Source: Niabella soli DSM 19437 (GTDB lineage Bacteria; Bacteroidota; Bacteroidia; Chitinophagales; Chitinophagaceae). Taken from it: a stretch of DNA of 64,000 nucleotides. The translations under genes and the position numbers were made by a program. The stretch lies in the NCBI RefSeq assembly GCF_000243115.2, contig NZ_CP007035.1:3038001-3102000 (forward strand), given 5' to 3'. The notes below the pieces were generated by a model, which saw only the letters and a list, made by a program, of their open reading frames with translations, searched no databases and was not told the origin of the DNA. Below, piece by piece: positions 42,589 to 50,885 of this stretch; the first letter of the stretch is position 1; each line of letters opens with the position of its first letter.

Positions 42589-43461
42589 TCAGATAAGGTA
42601 AAAGGCAAGGAATACAAATACCCATACCAGATCCACAAAGTGCCAGTACAAACCGATTTTTTCGATCATCAGGTAATGCCCCCTGCGCTCAAAAACACCC
42701 ATTTTTGTTTGTATTAACATGATAATCAAAAGTATAACACCTATAGATACATGGAAACCATGAAAACCGGTAATGCCGTAAAAGAAGCCTCCAAATGCTG
42801 TAGGACCTGCCTTGCGCACCACCATTTCACTATTGGATAACATTTGCACCAACTGCTCCTTAGGTGTTTGCAGTAACTGCGCATAAGAAAGATGCGAGGC
42901 ATGTTCCTCCTGAACCAGTTTTGCCAGCGTTTCGGGGGAAGATTTCAACAAGGCCGGTGTTACTTCATGTGGCAGTACTAATTCGCCCCAGGGGTTTGAT
43001 CCGTTCCTTTGTGTCAGTAATTCAATATGATCGCCCACCAAAGCCGGATGTCCTTCTGTAAGCAGGTGATGCCATTCCCAGGCCTGGCAGCTCAGGAAGA
43101 TCAAACCGCCGATGATGGTCAGGATCAGATACTTTTCAACGCCTTTTTTATCCCGGTTATGCCCTGCGTGTACCGCCAGCACCATGGTAACGGAGCTGAT
43201 GATGAGCACGAAGGTCATCACACTCACAAAGGCCAATGGTAAATTAGCATGCCCTGCAAAGGGGAAGGTGCTAAATACAATACTGGGTTCCGGCCAGTAG
43301 TTCAAACCAAAACGAACGGTACCTAATGAGATCAGGAAGGCTCCAAAAGTAAAGGAGTCGCTCAATAAGAAGTACCACATCATTATTTTCCCATACTCAA
43401 TATTAAATGGGCTTTTTCCGCCGCTCCACCATTTGGTTTTATGTGTTACTGTTTGTTCCAT
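42589..43461 (-). CDS. Cytochrome c oxidase subunit III, long form
   Basis: 290 residues with about five membrane helices of the COX3 fold: KIMMWYFLLSDSFTFGAFL, SVTMVLAVHAGHNRD, then the conserved GFFYGITGFHGFHVSIGV and YWHFVDLVWVFVFLAFYL. A hydrophilic insert of roughly 80 residues (about 125-205, with LTQRNGSNPWGELVLPHE) separates helices 3 and 4 and should face one membrane side. It lies after the shorter COX3 paralog in the operon. Subunit III stabilises the proton-pumping core. Confidence 0.88.
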   Translation of the reverse strand: MEQTVTHKTKWWSGGKSPFNIEYGKIMMWYFLLSDSFTFGAFLISLGTVRFGLNYWPEPSIVFSTFPFAGHANLPLAFVSVMTFVLIISSVTMVLAVHAGHNRDKKGVEKYLILTIIGGLIFLSCQAWEWHHLLTEGHPALVGDHIELLTQRNGSNPWGELVLPHEVTPALLKSSPETLAKLVQEEHASHLSYAQLLQTPKEQLVQMLSNSEMVVRKAGPTAFGGFFYGITGFHGFHVSIGVILLIIMLIQTKMGVFERRGHYLMIEKIGLYWHFVDLVWVFVFLAFYLI

Positions 43462-43488
43462 ATTGATTACATCAATTTATAAAGTTGT

Positions 43489-44064
43489 TTATCCCAGAAT
43501 TAAGAAAAAGATCATTAAATAGAGCCATAATGCGTCCACAAAATGCCAGTAAGTACTCATTACTTCTACCGGCACCGGGTTGTATGCTTTTGTTTTCCCG
43601 AATACAGACCGGAAAAAAATAACCAATAAGGCAACGATACCGCCGATAACGTGTATGGCGTGCAATCCGGTAATGGGCCAGAAGAACTGACCGGCGCCGG
43701 ATGCCCCCTTAAATCGTACATTATTGTCCCACAGCGCTATAAAACCAAAGATCTGTGAAACCACAAAGCACATCCCCAGCACAAATGTTACACCCAGCAT
43801 TGCCCGGTATTGCTGCATATTACGGTTCTTAAAGGCCTTTACTGCCATTTGCATGGTAATACTGCTCACCATAATAATTACCGTTGACACCCAGAATATC
43901 TTAGGCATCACAAAACCGCGCCAGCCGGTTTGATTACTTTTAACGATATAAGCGCTTGTAAGGCCTGCAAACATCATTAAGATACTGGCAATTGCCACCC
44001 ACAAGGCAAATTTGTGCGGGTGTAACTTATTATGTTGCGGTCTGCTCACTATACTTGTACTCAT
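43489..44064 (-). CDS. Cytochrome c oxidase subunit III, short form
   Basis: 191 residues with five membrane helices, compact COX3 fold: FALWVAIASILMMFAGLTSAYIVKS, VSTVIIMVSSITMQMAV, FWPITGLHAIHVIGGIVALL and the terminal YWHFVDALWLYLMIFFLILG. It lacks the hydrophilic insert of the 290-residue paralog just downstream. Two COX3-type genes in a row are common in Bacteroidota oxidase operons. It follows ctaB by 23 nt. Confidence 0.88.
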   Translation of the reverse strand: MSTSIVSRPQHNKLHPHKFALWVAIASILMMFAGLTSAYIVKSNQTGWRGFVMPKIFWVSTVIIMVSSITMQMAVKAFKNRNMQQYRAMLGVTFVLGMCFVVSQIFGFIALWDNNVRFKGASGAGQFFWPITGLHAIHVIGGIVALLVIFFRSVFGKTKAYNPVPVEVMSTYWHFVDALWLYLMIFFLILG

Positions 44065-44087
44065 ACTAATTTAAAATTCATTTGGCT

Positions 44088-44987
44088 TTATGCTTTGGCC
44101 AGCAACAGCGCCAACAGCACAACCGGGAGGTGAATGTAGCTGCCAAACATTACTTTTCTTGCGGAAGGCACATCCATTTTTGAATAAAGCGTAATTGATC
44201 TTGCTATTAAAAAAATATTCGCAAGAACAATAAGCACTACCCCCACCACTCCTTTTACATTGCCATAATTACAAATACCCACAAAAAACGGGGCGATGGT
44301 AATGGGCAGCATCAGGAGTGAATAGATCACCGTTTGCAGGGCAGTAAATTTTGTCGGTCCTTTTTCACTGGGCAGCAATTTAAAGCCCACATTGCTGTAG
44401 TCTTTATGCGCCACCCAGGCAATAGCCCAAAAATGGGGAAATTGCCAAAGAAACTGGATGCCAAACAGCACAAAACCGCCCAACCAGTTAATCGGCTGCC
44501 CCGGAACAAAACCCGCTACCCAGCCAATTAAACAGGGCAACGCACCCGGAAACGCACCTACCAATACGGCAATAGAATTGACCTTTTTTAACGGGGTGTA
44601 GATAAAGGCGTATAAAAACAGACTAAACGCTGCCAGTATAGCTGCCGTCCAGTTGAAATAATAGCCCAATATAAACACGCCCAGGGCGCCGGTAAAAATC
44701 GCAAAGCCCCAACCCTGCTCCGGGCTCATCCGTCCGGAAGCTATCGGGCGCTTTGCTGTTCTTTTCATTTGCGCGTCTGTGTCTTTTTCCACTACCTGAT
44801 TGATGGTGTTAGCACTGCCTGTTACTAACATGCCACCTGCAAAGAGCAAAACGATCCTCCACCAGTCATACATCACATCGGGCACCAGCAGGTAACTGAT
44901 CACACTGCTGAAAACCACCATTATACTCAAAGAGGGCTTCATTAACTGAAGAAAATCTCGTATGCCACCCTCTTTTGAACTTTTCAA
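44088..44987 (-). CDS. ctaB: Protoheme IX farnesyltransferase (heme O synthase)
   Basis: 299-residue UbiA-type prenyltransferase with about eight or nine membrane helices. It adds farnesyl to heme B, giving heme O for the oxidase. The Mg-pyrophosphate motif ANTINQVVEKDTDAQMKRT and the second site YTPLKKVNSIAVLVGAFPGALP are intact. It sits between ctaD and the COX3 genes, directly linking heme supply to oxidase assembly. Heme A synthase (ctaA) is not in this window. Confidence 0.93.
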   Translation of the reverse strand: MKSSKEGGIRDFLQLMKPSLSIMVVFSSVISYLLVPDVMYDWWRIVLLFAGGMLVTGSANTINQVVEKDTDAQMKRTAKRPIASGRMSPEQGWGFAIFTGALGVFILGYYFNWTAAILAAFSLFLYAFIYTPLKKVNSIAVLVGAFPGALPCLIGWVAGFVPGQPINWLGGFVLFGIQFLWQFPHFWAIAWVAHKDYSNVGFKLLPSEKGPTKFTALQTVIYSLLMLPITIAPFFVGICNYGNVKGVVGVVLIVLANIFLIARSITLYSKMDVPSARKVMFGSYIHLPVVLLALLLAKA

Positions 44988-45050
44988 TTTATACTATTTA
45001 GTTTACAGTTAATGGCAAATGAGGTACTCCGCATTTCCCTGTTAACCGTA

Positions 45051-46880
45051 CTATTTCATTTGCGACTGATGATCAACATCCAGGCTTTCATTTTCACCAA
45101 TAGGCTCGGTTTGAGGAATAAAATCCCTGCCATCCTTGCCATAGTCATACGCCCAGCGATGTACTTCGGGGATCTCTCCTTCCCAGTTACCATGTCCCGG
45201 GTGAATAGGAGTAGTCCACTCCAATGTAGTAGCGCTCCAGGGATTCTGAGAACGCACCCTTCTTCCCTTGTACATTGAATAGAAGTAGTTAAATACAAAC
45301 ATCAATTGTACGGCGAATGCGATAATGGTAACAACACTGATCATAGCATCCAACCCATGGAACTGGCTGAAGCTTGCCCAACTGCTTTTATCCAGGTAAC
45401 GGCGAGGCATACCTGCCAGCCCCTGATAGTGCATAGGCCAGAAGATCAGATAAGCGCTGACAAGGGTTACCCAAAAGTGGATATAGCCCAGGGTATTATT
45501 CATGAAACGGCCAAACATTTTGGGATACCAGTGATAAATTCCCGCAAACATCCCAAAGAAAGCCGATACCCCCATCACAATATGGAAGTGCGCGATCACG
45601 AACATAGTATCATGCAGGTGAATATCGATAGTAGAGTTACCCAGCCAGATACCGGTTAAGCCACCGGAGATAAAGATGCTTACGAAGCCGATGGCAAAAA
45701 GCATGGCCGGCGTAAAACGGAGGTTCCCTCTCCAGATAGTGGTGATCCAGTTGAACACTTTAATGGCTGAAGGTATCGCGATCAAAAGCGTTAACAGAAC
45801 GAATACCGACCCCAGGAACGGATTCATACCCGTCACAAACATATGGTGCGCCCATACCAGGAATGCCAGTACGCAAATGGCCATCAGTGATGCGATCATT
45901 GCCATGTACCCAAAGATGGGTTTCCGGGCATTGATGGCCAGTATCTCTGAAACGAGGCCCATCGTGGGCAATATGATAATGTATACTTCCGGGTGGCCCA
46001 GGAACCAGAACAAGTGCTGGTACAGGATTGCGCTACCTCCTTCATTGGGCAAGGCCTGACCCGCTATATAAATATCGCTCAGGTAGAAACTGGTACCCAG
46101 GTGACGGTCAAACATCAGGAGCACCAAACCGGATAATAATACCGGGAAGGACAATACACCGAGGATAGCGGTAAATAAAAGCGCCCAGATCGTAAGTGGC
46201 ATACGGGTCATAGACATACCCCGGGTACGCATATTCAGGATCGTTGAAATATAGTTCAATCCGCCCAATAACTGAGAAGCCACAAAGAGCGTCATTGCTA
46301 TGATCCACAGATCCATCCCGCTTTTAGATCCCTGCGACGCCTGCGACAGTGCGCTCAGCGGCGGATAAACCGTCCAGCCCCCTGCTGCTGGTCCTGTTTG
46401 GGTAAACAGAGAAGAGATCATCACAATGCTTCCTGCAAAGAAGAACCAGTAAGAAAGCATGTTCATAAACGGAGAAGCCATATCACGGGCGCCCAACTGC
46501 AAAGGAATAAGCAGGTTGGCAAAGGTTCCGCTCAGGCCGGCTGTTAATACGAAAAAGATCAGCACTGTTCCGTGCATGGTGGTTAAGGCATAGTAAAATT
46601 CAGGTTTTATTTTACCCCCCTCGGCCCAGCGGCCAAAGATCGTTTCCAGGATCGGGAAGTTTTGATCAGGAAAACCTAATTGCAAACGGAAAAGCACCGA
46701 GAATAAACCACCGATAATTGCCCAGATAATCCCCGTCACCAGGAACTGCTTGGCAATCATTTTGTGATCCATACTAAAGATGTACTTAGAAATAAATGTT
46801 TCCTTATGATGATGCACATGCGGCTCCCCTGAATGGCCGTGGCTGGCAACTTCATGCTGTATATGTAACGTATCGCTCAT
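45051..46880 (-). CDS. ctaD: Cytochrome c oxidase subunit I
   Basis: 609-residue catalytic core with twelve membrane helices, binding heme a, heme a3 and CuB. Landmarks are TTMHGTVLIFFVLTAG (low-spin heme His), FWFLGHPEVYIIILPTMG (CuB His and cross-linked Tyr), VWAHHMFVTGM (CuB His pair) and HFHIVMGVSAFFG (heme a3 and a His). The HPEVY motif marks the A-type oxidases. The C-terminal soluble tail is about 70 residues. It lies just after coxB in the operon. Confidence 0.97.
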   Translation of the reverse strand: MSDTLHIQHEVASHGHSGEPHVHHHKETFISKYIFSMDHKMIAKQFLVTGIIWAIIGGLFSVLFRLQLGFPDQNFPILETIFGRWAEGGKIKPEFYYALTTMHGTVLIFFVLTAGLSGTFANLLIPLQLGARDMASPFMNMLSYWFFFAGSIVMISSLFTQTGPAAGGWTVYPPLSALSQASQGSKSGMDLWIIAMTLFVASQLLGGLNYISTILNMRTRGMSMTRMPLTIWALLFTAILGVLSFPVLLSGLVLLMFDRHLGTSFYLSDIYIAGQALPNEGGSAILYQHLFWFLGHPEVYIIILPTMGLVSEILAINARKPIFGYMAMIASLMAICVLAFLVWAHHMFVTGMNPFLGSVFVLLTLLIAIPSAIKVFNWITTIWRGNLRFTPAMLFAIGFVSIFISGGLTGIWLGNSTIDIHLHDTMFVIAHFHIVMGVSAFFGMFAGIYHWYPKMFGRFMNNTLGYIHFWVTLVSAYLIFWPMHYQGLAGMPRRYLDKSSWASFSQFHGLDAMISVVTIIAFAVQLMFVFNYFYSMYKGRRVRSQNPWSATTLEWTTPIHPGHGNWEGEIPEVHRWAYDYGKDGRDFIPQTEPIGENESLDVDHQSQMK

Positions 46881-46928
46881 AATAATTTTTTTAAAAAACC
46901 TGCTTATTTCAATTATACCCGTTCAACA

Positions 46929-48017
46929 CTATTTTGCTGTAATATCTTTTTTTGCTGCTGAATCTTTAACAGCAGCGGCGCCTGTTGAGTCTTTTGCTGC
47001 TGGTGCGGCGGCCGGTGCCGGCGCTGCATCCTCCTTCATTTGTACATACTTGGGCTTTTGAGAAGCCATCCACTGATCAAATTCTTCCTGGGTTTCCACT
47101 ACAATCTCTCCGCGCATTCCTGTATGCCCCTGTCCGCACATCTGATCACAGGCTATTTCATACACAAATTTACTATTTCCTGTTTCTTCCGCCATTTGCT
47201 TGGTGGTTTTTATCGGCGTAAACCACAAGGTAGTTGGTGTGCCGGGTACCGCATCCATCTTTAAGCGGAAATGAGGCAGCCCCACACTATGTATAACGTC
47301 CTTAGAACCAATGATCAGCTTCACCGGCTTATTTACCACCAGGTGCAATGCCTGGCCTGCCGGAAGGAAAATATCGTCATGATTCGCTTCGTCATCCCAG
47401 ATCTGTCCTAACGGATTATCGTGGGCTTCATCTATATTTTTATAATATTTTTTACCGAAAATACCGTCTTTCCCCGGGTAGCGGAACTCCCATTTAAACT
47501 GGCTTGCGGTAATTTCCACCTGCATGGCATCCTTCGGAGCCGCGCCCGTGATCCGGTACCAATACACTAAACCAAACCCGATCAGGATGGTGAGCACAAT
47601 TGCAGGAACCACTGTCCACAACAGTTCCAGCTTATTGTTATGCGGAAAATAATAGGCGGTTCTTTTATCAGACTCCTGGTATTTGAAGGAGTACCAGAAC
47701 AATAAGATCTGCGTTGCAAAAAATACGATACCGGTTGCGATAATAGTATACAGCATCATATTATCTACCAGGCGCCCGTGATCAGATGCAGAAGTACCGA
47801 TTTTCAGGATTTTATCGCCCAGGGTATGATGCGTCCAATACACACCAAATAAACCCAGTATTAAAAAAACCAGCAACAGGGCACCATTGATCTTATTGGA
47901 CTGCTTCCTGGTTTTTTCCTCGCCCCTGATTACTGACACAAATTCACTTGCCCTCGCAATCTGAAAGGTGATGATAAACCCTAAAATCAAAATGGCGAAT
48001 ATTAAAAAGTTTTGCAT
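46929..48017 (-). CDS. coxB: Cytochrome c oxidase subunit II
   Basis: 362 residues. Four hydrophobic helices precede the cupredoxin domain: two more than the canonical hairpin, at about 2-22 and 44-64. The CuA site reads CDQMCGQGHTGM, with the upstream His in GSKDVIHSVGLPHF. No CXXCH follows, so the subunit lacks the fused cytochrome c of caa3 enzymes and must receive electrons from separate hemes (ActA/ActE). The C-terminus is an Ala/Lys-rich tail (about 330-362) similar in style to that of ActE. Confidence 0.94.
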   Translation of the reverse strand: MQNFLIFAILILGFIITFQIARASEFVSVIRGEEKTRKQSNKINGALLLVFLILGLFGVYWTHHTLGDKILKIGTSASDHGRLVDNMMLYTIIATGIVFFATQILLFWYSFKYQESDKRTAYYFPHNNKLELLWTVVPAIVLTILIGFGLVYWYRITGAAPKDAMQVEITASQFKWEFRYPGKDGIFGKKYYKNIDEAHDNPLGQIWDDEANHDDIFLPAGQALHLVVNKPVKLIIGSKDVIHSVGLPHFRLKMDAVPGTPTTLWFTPIKTTKQMAEETGNSKFVYEIACDQMCGQGHTGMRGEIVVETQEEFDQWMASQKPKYVQMKEDAAPAPAAAPAAKDSTGAAAVKDSAAKKDITAK

Positions 48018-48037
48018 ACGCTATTGTTCTATTTTTC

Positions 48038-48060
48038 AGTTCAAAGTTTTAAAGTTCAAC
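48038..48060. repeat. AGTTCAA heptads upstream of coxB
   Basis: AGTTCAA and two related 8-nt words lie at 48038-48060, just upstream of coxB. Confidence 0.4.
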
Positions 48061-48105
48061 ATTTGCGGTCCGGGATCCGATGCAGGGTGCAACCTCAAAC
48101 ATCAT

Positions 48106-48130
48106 CCCGATAGCCCGGATAGCTGTCGGG
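48106..48130. repeat. CCCGATAGC dyad between actF and coxB
   Basis: CCCGATAGC (48106-48114) and GCTGTCGGG (48122-48130) pair with one G-U. It is close to the palindrome in the hemC insert (CCGATAGCTATCGG). Confidence 0.5.
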
Positions 48131-48150
48131 GGGACAAACCCCAAACACGC

Positions 48151-49398
48151 TTATGTGTGATGTATTACTGCTTCTTTTATAAAAGGATGGTTCCTGGCCG
48201 TTAACGGATACTTGCTCAGGGTTCTTCCGGTAACATACATAATAATACCTACAAAGCCCAGGCCCACACCCATATCAAACAGCATCATGGGCATTTTATC
48301 AGGAGAAACCCCGGGGAAAACCATTTGGTAATAATCCAGCCAGTGACCAAACAATACTATAACCGACACGACCGTAACCGTGGTATAATTTCTTTTCGAA
48401 TCGCGGCTCATAAAAATCAGGATCGGCGCCACAAAATTGATGGTCAGCATGATCCAGAATACGCCGGCATAAGGGCTAAAATGATAATCGTTGCCAATGC
48501 GGTTAATAAAATAGATCGTTTCTTCCGGCTGGTTACTATACCAGATCAGCATAAACTGTGCAAACCACAAATAGGTCCAGAAGATCGAGAAGGCAAAGAT
48601 AAATTTACCCAGATCATGCAGATGCTCCTTATTCACCAGCGGTAACGCCCCGTTATTTTTAAGGAATACCACGTATAATGCGATCAGCGACAGCCCTGCC
48701 ACAAACGTACTGGCGAAGTTATACCAACTAAACATGGTACTGTACCAATGTGCATCAATGCTCATTATCCACAACCAGGGAATAGAAGAGGCTACTGTTA
48801 GCGCAAACACCACAATAAACAAGGCGGCTATTACCGTATTATTCCAGATAAATTTCTTTCTTTTTTCGAGCGTGCTTACCACATCGCCTTCATCGGTTTG
48901 CAGCGACATCTGGCGCATCTTCCAACCCAGGAAGGACCATAAAACATACGTTAATATTGTTACCACCGCAAAAAAGCCTTTGTTCAAAAAACCGCTTTTA
49001 TGCTTCAGCGCTGCATCATGAGCTACATGCTCGGTATCGGTCCAATGGTAAATGGTGTGATGATCGCCAAAACACAGCGCCAATAAAATAACCACGGTAA
49101 TGAAGCCCACAACAGGAACACAGGCCGCAATGGCTTCTGTAACGCGGGTAAAAGCGATCTGAAAACCACCCCAGGCCAGCGTAGTAGCACACATAAAAAA
49201 CATTGCCGCGTTCACCACTAATAAAAAGTAAACGCTGTTCTGTAACAGGCTGGCCCAAAAACGCGCACGATTATCATGATTACCGTCACCGCCTGTAACT
49301 ACAAATAAGGAAATAGCGGCAATAACACCCACTACCATTAACGCCAGGGCTATTGTGTTATACTTTTTTGTAGGTATGAATTTTTCCGTAGTTGACAT
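48151..49398 (-). CDS. actF: Alternative complex III subunit ActF
   Basis: 415-residue integral membrane subunit with about ten helices, one of the two NrfD-related quinol-site proteins' companions in ACIII. Segments such as WASLLQNSVYFLLVVNAAMFF, IIALYVVF-like helices and FAFSIFWTYLWFAQFMLIWYSNQPEE are typical of ActF, which contributes a quinol-site/proton-pathway half-channel. It lies 39 nt after actE and is followed by the oxidase subunit II gene, the usual order in Bacteroidota. Confidence 0.85.
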   Translation of the reverse strand: MSTTEKFIPTKKYNTIALALMVVGVIAAISLFVVTGGDGNHDNRARFWASLLQNSVYFLLVVNAAMFFMCATTLAWGGFQIAFTRVTEAIAACVPVVGFITVVILLALCFGDHHTIYHWTDTEHVAHDAALKHKSGFLNKGFFAVVTILTYVLWSFLGWKMRQMSLQTDEGDVVSTLEKRKKFIWNNTVIAALFIVVFALTVASSIPWLWIMSIDAHWYSTMFSWYNFASTFVAGLSLIALYVVFLKNNGALPLVNKEHLHDLGKFIFAFSIFWTYLWFAQFMLIWYSNQPEETIYFINRIGNDYHFSPYAGVFWIMLTINFVAPILIFMSRDSKRNYTTVTVVSVIVLFGHWLDYYQMVFPGVSPDKMPMMLFDMGVGLGFVGIIMYVTGRTLSKYPLTARNHPFIKEAVIHHT

Positions 49399-49437
49399 TC
49401 GAATCTTTTATTAATAGTTCTGAGAATTTATTATTTC

Positions 49438-50103
49438 TTACTTTTTAGCTGTCGCTTTTGCATCAACCTTCGTTACTGTTTTTGCTGCTGCACTATCCGT
49501 TTTAGCCGCACCCGGAGCCGCCGCCGGTGCGCCGCCGCCTTGTTTCGATTTTATAAAGGCGATGATTTCCCAGCGCTGTTTAGGGCTTATTTGCGAAGCA
49601 TAGCTTCCCATTTGTCCTTTACCATATGTAACAGAATAAAACATTGTGCCGGGCGCCATTGCCTTCATATCCGCCGCCATAAAGTTTTTAGGTGCCGCAG
49701 TAAAAGGACCGTCGCCGCCTTTAAACAGCGGACCGTTACCATCCAGCTTTGCACCATGGCAAATACCGCAGTTCACCAGGTACAGCCGCTCTGCTTCTTT
49801 CATATCAATAGCGGTACCAGCCGAATCCAACGGGCTCTTCAACTGCGCAGACTGGGCGTAACCGGCTGAATCATGCGCCAAAGTGAACATATACTCGGCA
49901 TCTTCGCCTCTTGCCACCGTTCCCGGAACCGGTCTCCGGTTATAAAAAACACCTTCTTTTGTAAGGTCACTTGTAGAAGCGTAGGTTTCATAAGCCTGGC
50001 TATAGGTCATATCCGGCATATAGGAATGCCCCGGCTGTTTGTCTGCGCCGCAACCAACCAATATTGCGCTAAAAACTGCTATTGTCGTAAAATATTTATT
50101 CAT
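49438..50103 (-). CDS. actE: Alternative complex III subunit ActE (monoheme cytochrome c lipoprotein)
   Basis: 221 residues from the Met at 50103 (MNKYFTTIAVFSAILVGCGA), with lipobox ILVGC. One heme site, CGICHGAKLDGNGPLF, is followed by MAPGTMFYSVTYGKGQMGSYASQ, which supplies the axial Met. It is likely the electron exit of ACIII towards the oxidase. The last ~35 residues are an Ala/Lys/Asp-rich tail. The 50104-50183 spacer upstream is filled by a heptad array. Upstream in-frame Met codons at 50118 and 50163 lie within that array. Confidence 0.9.
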   Translation of the reverse strand: MNKYFTTIAVFSAILVGCGADKQPGHSYMPDMTYSQAYETYASTSDLTKEGVFYNRRPVPGTVARGEDAEYMFTLAHDSAGYAQSAQLKSPLDSAGTAIDMKEAERLYLVNCGICHGAKLDGNGPLFKGGDGPFTAAPKNFMAADMKAMAPGTMFYSVTYGKGQMGSYASQISPKQRWEIIAFIKSKQGGGAPAAAPGAAKTDSAAAKTVTKVDAKATAKK

Positions 50104-50120
50104 GTTTTCTTTTATCATTT

Positions 50121-50182
50121 GTTTGAGGTTTGAGGTTTGATGTTTGATGACCACATCAAACAATAAACATCGAACGATAAAC
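50121..50182. repeat. Inverted heptad array filling the actD-actE spacer
   Basis: Four words of GTTTGAG/GTTTGAT type (50121-50148), a 6-nt turn, then four words of the opposite type (ATCAAAC at 50155 to GATAAAC ending at 50182). GTTTGAT and ATCAAAC pair exactly, so the array can fold on itself. Confidence 0.65.
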
Positions 50183-50183
50183 T

Positions 50184-50771
50184 TTATACTGCAGCTACTT
50201 TTTTACCAAAAACAACAGACTCCCGGTCGTACCGGCCAAACCACCATCCGGTTTCTCTTTCCTGCACCTGTACTTCTTTAGCTCCGGCACTTTCCAAAAA
50301 AGCGATGGCTTCTGCTTCATTTGTTTTGTCGGTACATTCTACAGCCATTACAAATGTATCGTCCGTGCTGCGGGGGTTAAAATGATCCTTTTTTACAAAA
50401 GGCGCCAGTTGGCAAAGCCAGCAAAAAGTAAGCGTCATACCCACCGCCGAAAAAAGTACCGTCAGCTCAAACATAATAGGAATCCAGGCCGGCAGGGAAA
50501 AGAAAGGCTTTCCGCCAAAATTGATCTGCCAGTCGAGCGCCAACATCCAGCCAATAAAGCTGATGGCTACCGTAGTTCCGGTGATCCCGTAGATGAATCC
50601 GGCAATATGCAGGTCTGTGTCCTTCATTCCCAACTCCTTATCCAGGCCATGAATGGGGAACGGCGTGTACACGTCCTGTATTTTGTAACCGGCACGGCGC
50701 ACTTTTTTCACAGCAGGAAACAACACTGCTTCATCGTAAAAATTGCCTGTTATAAACTTCTTGATTGCCAT
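50184..50771 (-). CDS. actD: Alternative complex III subunit ActD (DUF3341)
   Basis: 195 residues from the Met at 50771 (MAIKKFITGNFYDEAV). DUF3341 pattern: a short soluble start with YKIQDVYTPFPIHGLDKELG, two membrane helices (FIYGITGTTVAISFIGWML and IPIMFELTVLFSAVGMTL), then a C-terminal ferredoxin-like domain (FVMAVECTDKTNEAEAIAF). It is a structural membrane subunit of ACIII. Confidence 0.9.
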   Translation of the reverse strand: MAIKKFITGNFYDEAVLFPAVKKVRRAGYKIQDVYTPFPIHGLDKELGMKDTDLHIAGFIYGITGTTVAISFIGWMLALDWQINFGGKPFFSLPAWIPIMFELTVLFSAVGMTLTFCWLCQLAPFVKKDHFNPRSTDDTFVMAVECTDKTNEAEAIAFLESAGAKEVQVQERETGWWFGRYDRESVVFGKKVAAV

Positions 50772-50786
50772 ATTTATTTTTTGTTT

Positions 50787-50878
50787 AAGGTTCAAAGTTT
50801 AAAGTATAAACTGCGTCCCTCATTATTTCTTTCTGTTTATTATTTCAAATCGTTCAACGGTTAACGTTGAACTTTAGA
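50787..50878. repeat. Heptad arrays in the actC-actD spacer
   Basis: AAGGTTC/AAAGTTT-type words at 50787-50814, and CGTTCAA/CGGTTAA/CGTTGAA words at 50851-50878, both in 7-nt register. TTCAAAG-like and CTTTGAA-like strands face each other in part. Confidence 0.55.
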
Positions 50879-50885
50879 ACTGCTG

